This document shows, in pieces, positions 1 to 5,244 of a DNA stretch of 5,244 bases. Below the pieces are notes generated by a model. The model saw only the letters and a list, made by a program, of their open reading frames with translations, was not told the origin of the DNA and made no database searches. The position numbers were made by a program, and so were the translations under genes. The stretch comes from Desulfovibrio sp. (lineage in GTDB: Bacteria; Desulfobacterota; Desulfovibrionia; Desulfovibrionales; Desulfovibrionaceae), in the NCBI GenBank assembly GCA_022837365.1, contig JALHHV010000124.1, positions 1-5,244 on the forward strand. Reading direction: 5' to 3'. Position 1 is the first letter of the stretch; the number at the start of each line of letters is the position of its first letter.

Positions 1-1
1 C

Positions 2-259
2 TTTCCCGAACGCATCTACGTGACCTTCGACGTGGACGGGCTGGACCCGTCCATCATGCCCGCCACCGGCACCCCGGTGCCCGGCGGCCTCGGCTGGTAC
101 GACGCCCGGCGCTGCCTGGAACTGGCCATGGCCGGGCGGCGGGTGCTGGGCTTCGACGTGGTGGAACTGGCCCCCATGCCGGGCTTTCACGCGGCGGACT
201 TCGCGGCGGCGCGGCTGGTGTACGACATCATGGGGCTGGTGCAGCGGCTCTGCCGCTGA
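2..259 (+). CDS. speB: Agmatinase-type ureohydrolase, C-terminal fragment (5' end outside window)
   Basis: The last 85 codons and the TGA stop of a ureohydrolase are present; the start lies upstream of the window. The family uses a binuclear manganese centre; agmatinase hydrolyses agmatine to putrescine and urea in the cytoplasm. Seen here: TFDVDGLDPSIMPATGTP followed by VPGG, which fits the third ureohydrolase signature ([ST]-x-D-x-D, three residues, P, three residues, P-[GSA], seven residues, G). Its two aspartates (codons at 29 and 35) are the expected metal ligands. The later GFDVVELAP matches the conserved DVVE block, and the tail AARLVYDIMGL fits the usual last helix. The frame is open from base 2 and the ending is normal, so nothing suggests a broken gene. 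Guanidinobutyrase, arginase or formimidoglutamase cannot be excluded because the substrate-discriminating N-terminal part is missing; agmatinase is the commonest match for this motif style. Confidence 0.82.
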   Translation, partial: FPERIYVTFDVDGLDPSIMPATGTPVPGGLGWYDARRCLELAMAGRRVLGFDVVELAPMPGFHAADFAAARLVYDIMGLVQRLCR

Positions 260-321
260 CGGCGCGGCGGTGCTGGCGGGGCGGATGGGACGGGCAGGCG
301 CCGCGCAGGGGCCTCCGCCGG

Positions 322-3006
322 TCAGGCGCCGCCCTCGTCACTCCCGTCACGGGGCACGGTCAGCCTTCTGCCCCTGGCCAGCAGCGCGGTGAACCCGTCC
401 GGCGGCAGGGGACGGCTGAACAGGAATCCCTGCACCTCGTGGCAGCCTTCCAGCAGCAGGAAATTGAGCTGTTCCGGGGTTTCCACGCCCTCGGCGATGA
501 CGCGCAGCCCCAGCCGGTCGGCCATGGTGATGATGGTGGCGGCGATGGCGGCGTCGTTGGGGTCGTCGGGGATGTCCCGGATGAACGAGCGGTCGATTTT
601 CAGCGAGGTCAGCGGCAGGTTCTTGAGCTGGTACAGCGAGGAGTACCCGGTGCCGAAGTCGTCCACCGAAAGGGCGATGCCCATCTCCGCCAGCTGGTTC
701 AGCTTGCGGATGGCGTGGTCCACGTCGGTGACGATGGTGGATTCGGTGATTTCCAGTTCCAGCAGGTGCGGGGGCAGGCCCGTTTCGCACAGCACGTCGT
801 CCACCATGCCCACCAGGTTGGGGTGGCGGAACTGATGCGGTGAAAGGTTCACGGCCACATGCAGGTCGGCGTGGCCCGCGTCGCACAGGGCGCGGGTTTT
901 CGCGCAGGCCAGGCGCAGCATGTGCTCGCCAAGGGGCACGATGAGCCCCGTGGATTCGGCCAGGGGAATGAACTCCGCCGGGTGCTCCTGGCTGCCGTCG
1001 GCGCGGGTCCAGCGGGCCAGGGCCTCCATGCCGGTGATCAGGCCGGTGTGCAGGTCCACCCTGGGCTGGTAGTGGGCGGTGATGTCCCCGGCGGCCAGGG
1101 CGCGGTGCAGGTCGCCTTCCAGCGACAGGCGGCGCACGGCGCGCTCGTTCATGGCCGGGGTGAACAGGTGGTAGCGGCGCTTGCCCTGCTCCTTGGCCCG
1201 CGACATGGCGATGTCGGCGTTGCGCACCAGGGTGTCCGGGTCGTCTCCGTCGTCGGGGAACAGGGCGATGCCCACGCTGGCGCCCACGAACAGCTCGTGT
1301 TCCTGCACGCGCACCGGATCGGTGAACCGGGCCAGCAGCCGTTCGGCCACCTGGGCGGCGTCGCGTTCGTTCTCCACGTCCTGCAACACCACCACGAATT
1401 CGTCGCCGCCCACGCGGGCCAGGGTGTCCTGCGGGCGGACCATCTGGCGCATCTGTTCGGCGGCCTGCTGGAGGTAGATGTCGCCCACCATGTGGCCCAG
1501 GCTGTCGTTGACCTGCTTGAAGTTGTCCAGGTCCACCGACAGCACGGCCACCTTGCGCCCCTCGCGCCGTGCCCCGTTGATGGCCATGCCCAGGCGGTCG
1601 CGCAGCAGGGCGCGGTTGGGCAGGCCGGTGAGCGCATCGTGGTGGGCCTGGTGCTGGATCTGCGATTCCTTGGCCTTCAGTTCCGTGATGTCGTGGAACA
1701 CGGCCACGTAGTATTCGGTGCGGCCGGTGGGGCCGGGTATGGCGCTGATGCTCAGCCACTCGGGATAGACCTCGCCGTTCTTGCGGCGGTTCCAGATCTC
1801 GTCTTCCCAGCGGCCTTCCTCCACCAGGGCGCGCCACATGTCCTCGTAGAAGGCGCCGTCGTGGTGGTGCGATTTCAGGATGCGGGGGGTATGGCCCACG
1901 GCCTCTTCGGCCGGATACCCGGTGATGGTGGTGAAGGCCGGGTTCACCGCCATGATGGTTCCTTCCGGGTCGGTGATGCAGATGCCTTCCAGCGCGTTGC
2001 GGAAGACCCGTTCGAACAGCCGGGCCTGCCGTTCGGCGGCGCGGCGGCCGGAAATGTCGTGCACCACCACCAGCGCGGAGCGCCCCCCGTTCCGGCCCGG
2101 CGTCAGGGACAGGGCCGGGGGCAGGGGTTCCACGCTCAGCTCGGCCTCGTGGGTGCCCCGCGCGGTGCGGCACACCCCTTCCATGCAGAACCCGCCGGTG
2201 GGGCAGAACCCGCCCGTGGGGCCGGTGGGGCCGGCGTCGTCGGCCGTCGCGCCGGGAATTCCGGCGGGCTCCGGGGGGCACCCGGAGAGCAGGTGGTCGA
2301 TGCGGACTTCCACGTCTTCGGGCAGCAGGTCCGCCGTGCGCAGGGCCAGCAGGGTTTCGCGGGGGTAGCCGGAAAGGCGTTCGGCGGCGCGGTTGCAGTC
2401 CAGAATGCGGCCCCCCTGGCCGCGCACGTACACGGCATCCGGGGCCAGTTCGAACAGGGAGCGGAAGCGGGCCGTGCTTTCGGCCAGTTCCCCGGTGCGC
2501 TGGCGCACCTCCTCCTCTATTTCGGTCTGGACCACGGCGGTGACGTCGAAGGCAAGGCCCAGTATGGCGCCGGGGCCGGCCACCTCGGGCGGCAGGGGCA
2601 GCTTGGCCACGCGGAACACCCGCTCGGCGCCGCTGCCGGGCAGCATGCGTTCGCACATCAGGGGGGCGGAGGTGGCGGTCACCCGCCGGTCTTCGTCCAG
2701 CAGGGCGCTGGCCACGGCGGGGGGAAAGACGTCGCGCGGGGACAGGCCCACCACGTCGGTGCCGGGCACCCCGGCCAGGTCGGCATACAACTGGTTGGCG
2801 GCCAGGTAGCGGCCGTCGCCGTCGCGCAGGAACAGGGCCACCATGGGGTTGTCCAGCAGGGCGCGCAGCAGGCCGGGCGCCTGGCCGCCGGGCAGGCCGG
2901 AGGAAGGCGCGGGGGACGCCGTGGTTGCATCCGGCCCGGCATGCCCGGAGGATGCGCCCCGAGTGACGCGTAGTTCCATCCCGTCGTCCCGCATGTCGCC
3001 CGTCAT
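322..3006 (-). CDS. Triple-PAS GGDEF/EAL cyclic di-GMP synthase/phosphodiesterase
   Basis: A predicted 894-residue soluble signalling protein with no evident membrane segment or signal peptide. Order: low-complexity N-terminus (1-45), PAS1 (about 46-158), charged helical linker (160-180), PAS2 (about 181-320, with a Gly/Pro/Cys insert at 242-285), PAS3 (about 328-441), GGDEF (about 446-615), EAL (about 628-880). GGDEF domains make cyclic di-GMP from GTP; EAL domains hydrolyse it to pGpG. Seen: an intact GGDEF at 533-537, and an RPQD inhibitory-site motif (R524, D527) exactly five residues before it. The EAL core also looks complete: E661-A-L, N720, E752, D782-D783 (DDFGTGYSS), K803, E839, E842, Q859. 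Both activities are therefore plausible; which dominates cannot be read from sequence. The PAS domains probably sense a ligand or redox state. Start choice: the ATG at 3006 is preceded by AAGGGGGGGG at 4 bases' distance, whereas the in-frame ATG at 3054 (910 residues) has no such site; the ATGs at 2994 and 2979 are other options. It is divergent from the stress-protein gene and convergent with the agmatinase gene. Confidence 0.95.
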   Translation of the reverse strand: MTGDMRDDGMELRVTRGASSGHAGPDATTASPAPSSGLPGGQAPGLLRALLDNPMVALFLRDGDGRYLAANQLYADLAGVPGTDVVGLSPRDVFPPAVASALLDEDRRVTATSAPLMCERMLPGSGAERVFRVAKLPLPPEVAGPGAILGLAFDVTAVVQTEIEEEVRQRTGELAESTARFRSLFELAPDAVYVRGQGGRILDCNRAAERLSGYPRETLLALRTADLLPEDVEVRIDHLLSGCPPEPAGIPGATADDAGPTGPTGGFCPTGGFCMEGVCRTARGTHEAELSVEPLPPALSLTPGRNGGRSALVVVHDISGRRAAERQARLFERVFRNALEGICITDPEGTIMAVNPAFTTITGYPAEEAVGHTPRILKSHHHDGAFYEDMWRALVEEGRWEDEIWNRRKNGEVYPEWLSISAIPGPTGRTEYYVAVFHDITELKAKESQIQHQAHHDALTGLPNRALLRDRLGMAINGARREGRKVAVLSVDLDNFKQVNDSLGHMVGDIYLQQAAEQMRQMVRPQDTLARVGGDEFVVVLQDVENERDAAQVAERLLARFTDPVRVQEHELFVGASVGIALFPDDGDDPDTLVRNADIAMSRAKEQGKRRYHLFTPAMNERAVRRLSLEGDLHRALAAGDITAHYQPRVDLHTGLITGMEALARWTRADGSQEHPAEFIPLAESTGLIVPLGEHMLRLACAKTRALCDAGHADLHVAVNLSPHQFRHPNLVGMVDDVLCETGLPPHLLELEITESTIVTDVDHAIRKLNQLAEMGIALSVDDFGTGYSSLYQLKNLPLTSLKIDRSFIRDIPDDPNDAAIAATIITMADRLGLRVIAEGVETPEQLNFLLLEGCHEVQGFLFSRPLPPDGFTALLARGRRLTVPRDGSDEGGA
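2185..2229 (-). repeat. Tandem 18-base repeat within the PAS2 coding region
   Basis: Two adjacent 18-base units (2185-2202 and 2203-2220) differ at one position, and a further half unit (2221-2229) repeats GCCGGTGGG exactly. In the protein this gives PTG followed by two copies of the hexapeptide PTGGFC (residues 260-274 region). The unit is a multiple of three, so gain or loss of copies would keep the frame. It lies in the insert of the second PAS domain. Confidence 0.85.
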
Positions 3007-3010
3007 CGGA

Positions 3011-3020
3011 CCCCCCCCTT
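3011..3020 (-). promoter_or_regulatory. G-tract ribosome binding site of the GGDEF/EAL gene
   Basis: On the minus strand this reads AAGGGGGGGG, followed by TCCG and then the ATG at 3006. AAGGGG-type sequence pairs with the 16S anti-Shine-Dalgarno end, and this site decides the start in favour of 3006 over 3054. It is unusual because the site is part of a run of eight identical bases, so the effective spacing to the ATG depends on tract length. Confidence 0.6.
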
Positions 3021-3047
3021 GAAAGCATGGCGCGCGTGATCGCCCAG

Positions 3048-3059
3048 ATGGCATGCCAT
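3048..3059. promoter_or_regulatory. Perfect 12-base palindrome, possible operator
   Basis: ATGGCATGCCAT reads the same on both strands. It lies about 42 bases upstream of the ATG of the GGDEF/EAL gene, a position that could overlap its promoter or early transcript. A small dimeric regulator could bind such a site, but no regulator gene is in the window and I recognise no family consensus. The core GCATGC occurs several more times nearby, including inside genes, so chance is a real alternative. Confidence 0.25.
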
Positions 3060-3288
3060 ATCAGAAAGCGCCGATGGCCGGAAGAGGCGCGGGGGCTCCT
3101 TGCCCGGCGCCTGCCCGTGGCGGGCGGCGAATCGGGGCGGGGGTTGCGCAGGTCGCGTCGGTCGTGCCATTGTGCATGCATCGGCATCCCCCCGCCATGC
3201 AGCGAGAACCGTCCGCCCGCGCCGTTGCGGGGCCAAACGGCGGCGACGGGGGATGCGCCCACGCGACGCCGCCGGCGGGCACGGCATG

Positions 3289-3294
3289 AAGGAG
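3289..3294 (+). promoter_or_regulatory. Ribosome binding site of the universal stress gene
   Basis: AAGGAG ends 8 bases before the ATG at 3303, a near-ideal Shine-Dalgarno sequence and spacing. It fixes the start of the stress protein at 3303 and argues against the much longer in-frame reading from the ATG at 3027. Confidence 0.85.
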
Positions 3295-3302
3295 TCCGCG
3301 TC

Positions 3303-3728
3303 ATGTCCTACGCAAGAATACTGCTTCCCATGGATGGTTCGGAGCATGCGCGCCTGGCCTTGCGCCACGCGGTGAACCTGGCCCGCTGCGGCGGCGGGGG
3401 ACACGTGGTGCTGATGCACAGCTTCGGCGAGATACCGGCCCTCATCGGCGGCGAGGCGCGCGAGGAACTGGTGCGCGAATGCACCCGTGAGGCGGAAGCC
3501 CTGCTGGCCGAGCCGCGTGCCCTGCTGGACGAACTGGGCGTGTCCAGTTCCGTGCGCATCGTGGACGGCGCGCCCGGCAGGGCCGTGGTCCGCGTATGCG
3601 ACGAGGAAGGGTGCGACACCATCGTCATGGGGTCGCGCGGGCTGGGCGAACTGGGCGGCATGCTCATGGGCAGCGTCACGCATCAGGTGCTTCAGTTGTC
3701 CAGGGTGCCGGTTCTGGTCGTGCGCTAG
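3303..3728 (+). CDS. Universal stress protein, UspA family, ATP-binding type
   Basis: A 141-residue single-domain protein, the usual length for a stand-alone Usp. These small cytoplasmic alpha/beta proteins form dimers, often bind ATP, and accumulate under starvation, oxidative or envelope stress. Seen: an N-terminal strand YARILLPMDGSEHA with the nucleotide-contacting aspartate D11, and the C-terminal signature G110-x2-G113-x9-G123-S124 (GSRG, then GS), an exact match to the ATP-binding motif G-2x-G-9x-G-S/T. The protein ends in the typical strand VPVLVVR. This places it with the ATP-binding (UspFG/MJ0577-like) branch rather than the non-binding UspA branch. The start at 3303 has a strong ribosome binding site; the frame is open further upstream, but that stretch is arginine-rich and unlike the family. 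It is followed after 65 bases by the cardiolipin synthase gene on the same strand, so co-transcription is plausible. The physiological partner is unknown. Confidence 0.95.
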   Translation: MSYARILLPMDGSEHARLALRHAVNLARCGGGGHVVLMHSFGEIPALIGGEAREELVRECTREAEALLAEPRALLDELGVSSSVRIVDGAPGRAVVRVCDEEGCDTIVMGSRGLGELGGMLMGSVTHQVLQLSRVPVLVVR

Positions 3729-3734
3729 ACCGCC

Positions 3735-3797
3735 ATGGTCATGGATACGCCCCGGATGTCCCGCACGCCGCGCCGCCCGCGCCGGGGTGGAGCATGA
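3735..3797 (+). CDS. Possible 20-codon arginine-rich leader mini-ORF coupled to cls
   Basis: Starting at the ATG at 3735, a 20-residue frame reads MVMDTPRMSRTPRRPRRGGA (6 Arg, 4 Pro) and stops at TGA 3795-3797, giving an ATGA overlap with the cls start at 3794. Further in-frame ATGs lie at 3741 and 3756. It is in the same frame as the preceding stress gene, so it is also what read-through of that gene's TAG would add. None of its starts has a clear Shine-Dalgarno sequence and the peptide resembles nothing I know. It could be a translational-coupling leader or simply non-coding GC-rich sequence. Confidence 0.22.
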   Translation: MVMDTPRMSRTPRRPRRGGA

Positions 3798-5244
3798 CGG
3801 CGGCCACCCTGACCATCATGCAATGGGTGCTCATTCCCGCCATGTACGGGGTGTCCGTGTATGCGGCGGGGCACGCCCTGCTGCACAAGCGCGACCCGCG
3901 CGCGGCGCTGGGCTGGATCGCCGTGTGCCTGACCTTTCCCGTGGCCGGGCCGCTGCTCTATTTCCTGTTCGGCATCAACCGCGTGCACAGCCGCGCCGCC
4001 CGCCTGCTGGAAGAATCCGAAACCCGCCGCCTGCGCGAGGGCGGCCGCCTGCACGGCGGACCGGCCCGCTACGAGCCGCCGGGGGCCATGCCCGCGGGCA
4101 TCGCGCCCCCGCGCTACGAGCGGCTGGCCAGGGTGGGCTACGCGGTCACCGGCCGTCCCCTGGCCGGGGGCAACCACGTGCAGCCCCTGCACAACGGCGA
4201 GCAGGCCTACCCCGCCATGCTCGAGGCCATCGACAACGCCGAGCACAGCGTCTTCCTGACCACCTACATCTTCGGCACCGGGGACGTGGGCCAGCGCTTC
4301 GTGGACGCCCTGGCCGAGGCCGCGGCGCGCGGGGTGGACGTGCGGGTCATCGTGGACGGCGTGGGCGGCCTGTACCACTGGCCGCGCGCGTGGCGGCGGC
4401 TGGCCCGGCGCGGGGTGCGGGTGGAGCGCTTTCTGCCGCCGCACCTGGTGCCGCCGCAGCTTTCGGTGAACCTGCGCACCCACCGCAAGGTGCTGGTATG
4501 CGACGGCAAGGTGGGCTTCACCGGGGGCATGAACATCGCCCAGAACCACATGGCCGCGCAGGGCTGCACCCGTTGCGTCACCGACCTGCACTTCCTGTTC
4601 AGCGGGCCCATCGTGGCCCAGTTGCAGGAAGCCTTTCTGCGCGACTGGGGCTTCGTCACCGGCGAATACGCGCCCGGCCCCCCGGTGCGCGAGGAACCCT
4701 GCGGCGATTCGCTGTGCCGCATGGTGCTGGACGGTCCCGGCTTCGGCTTCGAGCGGGTGCACGACCTGCTGGCGGGCGTGGTGGCCGGGGCGGAACACTC
4801 CATCCACATCATGACCCCCTATTTCCTGCCCTCGCGCGAGATGATCAGCGGGCTGCGCGCCGCCTCCCTGCGCGGGGTGGACGTGCATTGCGTGCTGCCC
4901 GGCCGCAACAATCTGCCCTTCGTGCACTGGGCCACCCGCAACATGCTGCCCTCGCTGCTGGAAAGCGGGGTGCGGGTGTACTACCAGCCGCCGCCGTTCT
5001 GCCACACCAAGCTGCTGCTCATCGACGGCTGCTACGCCCACGTGGGCTCGGCCAACATCGACCCGCGCAGCCTGCGCCTGAACTTCGAACTGACGGTGGA
5101 GGTGCTGGACACCACCGTGGCCCGCCAGTTGGGCCAGCACTTCGAGGCGGTGCGGGCCATGTCCGGCGAGGTGACGCCCGAATCGCTGACCGGCCGCAGC
5201 ATGCCGGTGCGCCTGCGCGACGCGGTGTGCTGGCTGTTTTCGCC
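3794..5244 (+). CDS. cls: Cardiolipin synthase, two-HKD phospholipase D family (3' end outside window)
   Basis: 483 codons are visible with no stop before the edge; E. coli ClsA has 486 residues and the visible end (LRDAVCWLFS) resembles the family's last helix, so little is probably missing. The enzyme condenses two phosphatidylglycerols (or a related donor pair) into cardiolipin at the inner membrane. Seen: two N-terminal hydrophobic segments (about 6-30 and 37-60, the second with the family-typical ALGWIAVCLTFPVAGPLLYF), a basic linker, then two catalytic domains. HKD1 is H230-x-K232-x4-D237-x6-GGMN (244-247); HKD2 is H404-x-K406-x4-D411-x6-GSAN (418-421), followed by DPRSLRLNFE. Both are complete, so it should be active. 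The start at 3794 has GGGGTGG shortly upstream; the in-frame ATG at 3818 lacks a site and would cut into the first helix. It lies 65 bases after the stress gene. Oddities: cysteines sit next to both catalytic motifs (C236, C403) and a CxxC lies at 258-261. A ClsB/C-type or other PLD transferase is less likely because of the N-terminal helices. Confidence 0.94.
   Translation, partial: MTAATLTIMQWVLIPAMYGVSVYAAGHALLHKRDPRAALGWIAVCLTFPVAGPLLYFLFGINRVHSRAARLLEESETRRLREGGRLHGGPARYEPPGAMPAGIAPPRYERLARVGYAVTGRPLAGGNHVQPLHNGEQAYPAMLEAIDNAEHSVFLTTYIFGTGDVGQRFVDALAEAAARGVDVRVIVDGVGGLYHWPRAWRRLARRGVRVERFLPPHLVPPQLSVNLRTHRKVLVCDGKVGFTGGMNIAQNHMAAQGCTRCVTDLHFLFSGPIVAQLQEAFLRDWGFVTGEYAPGPPVREEPCGDSLCRMVLDGPGFGFERVHDLLAGVVAGAEHSIHIMTPYFLPSREMISGLRAASLRGVDVHCVLPGRNNLPFVHWATRNMLPSLLESGVRVYYQPPPFCHTKLLLIDGCYAHVGSANIDPRSLRLNFELTVEVLDTTVARQLGQHFEAVRAMSGEVTPESLTGRSMPVRLRDAVCWLFS

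Larger units (their letters stand above)
3007..3302. promoter_or_regulatory. Divergent intergenic region between the GGDEF/EAL gene and the universal stress gene
   Basis: About 296 bases separate the two divergent start codons, so promoters for both directions should lie here. I could not pick convincing -35/-10 boxes on either strand. The best loose candidates are TTGCGC at 3144 (+ strand, no good -10 partner) and TATGGC near 3060-3055 (- strand, poor -35). The region also holds a perfect palindrome at 3048-3059, a TGCATGCA palindrome at 3173-3180, and the run of eight C at 3011-3018. Reading frames across it are arginine-rich and look non-coding. The regulatory role is inferred from gene orientation alone. 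Confidence 0.55.

Noticed and set aside
260..321. Possible bidirectional terminator in the convergent gap between the agmatinase and GGDEF/EAL genes
   Set aside because: GCGCGGCG (262-269) can pair with CGCCGCGC (299-306), but the loop is 29 bases and there is no T-run on either side. A 10-base direct repeat CAGGCGCCGC (295-304, 323-332) overlaps the gene end and looks like chance in such GC-rich sequence.
859..2973. A very long open frame (704 codons) on the + strand opposite the GGDEF/EAL gene
   Set aside because: Its protein is rich in Gly, Ala, His, Val and Gln with no recognisable domain. It mirrors the third-position G/C bias of the real gene on the other strand, a common artefact in GC-rich genomes.
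3042..3058. Sigma-54-like promoter on the - strand (TGGCATG as -24 element)
   Set aside because: The -24 half is close to consensus, but the spaced -12 half reads CTGGG instead of TTGCA/T, lacking the key GC pair.
3144..3172. Sigma-70 promoter for the stress gene using TTGCGC at 3144
   Set aside because: At 17 bases' spacing the -10 position reads CCATTG, a poor match to TATAAT, so no promoter can be called with confidence.
3027..3302. N-terminal extension of the universal stress protein from the ATG at 3027
   Set aside because: The added 92 residues are Arg-rich without resemblance to the family, and a near-ideal AAGGAG site at 3289-3294 points to the ATG at 3303, giving the normal family length.
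347..3304. A 985-codon open frame on the - strand in another frame than the GGDEF/EAL gene
   Set aside because: The product is a low-complexity Arg/Pro/Gly/Ala string, typical of an out-of-frame reading of GC-rich coding DNA, while the overlapping frame contains five clear domains.
3725..5140. A 471-codon open frame on the - strand opposite cls
   Set aside because: It is low-complexity (His, Gln, Gly, Ala, Val) with no motif, and the + strand carries a full cardiolipin synthase with both HKD motifs in this interval.

Overview
The window is GC-rich DNA, densely coded, with strong G/C preference at third codon positions. Its gene set (ureohydrolase, PAS/GGDEF/EAL protein, UspA-type stress protein, two-HKD cardiolipin synthase) and protein style fit a Gram-negative proteobacterium. 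A Desulfovibrio-like sulfate reducer (Desulfovibrionaceae) is my best guess. That is inference from general resemblance, since the window holds no rRNA or other marker gene.

Layout, left to right. (1) Bases 2-259, + strand: the last 85 codons of an agmatinase-type ureohydrolase, with its start outside the window. (2) Bases 322-3006, - strand: one long gene for a soluble protein with three PAS domains followed by GGDEF and EAL domains, which makes and/or breaks cyclic di-GMP. It converges on the agmatinase gene across a gap of about 60 bases. (3) Bases 3007-3302: a divergent intergenic region holding the two ribosome binding sites, an 8-base poly-C/poly-G run and a perfect 12-base palindrome. 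(4) Bases 3303-3728, + strand: a single-domain universal stress protein with the ATP-binding signature. (5) Bases 3729-3793: a short gap carrying a possible 20-codon arginine-rich mini-ORF that ends in an ATGA overlap with the next gene, and a possible stem that would cover that gene's ribosome binding site. (6) Bases 3794-5244, + strand: a cardiolipin synthase with two N-terminal membrane helices and two complete HKD motifs. It runs off the right edge, probably only a few codons before its end.

How the genes may work together (inference): uspA and cls lie in tandem and may be co-transcribed as a small envelope/stress unit. The cyclic di-GMP gene is read divergently from the same intergenic region. 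The agmatinase fragment belongs to polyamine/arginine metabolism and looks unrelated. I see no insertion sequence, CRISPR array, tRNA or rRNA gene, or phage signature. The families are well known. The points worth a second look are small-scale: the cysteine-bearing tandem repeat in PAS2, the homopolymer in a ribosome binding site, and the leader structure before cls.
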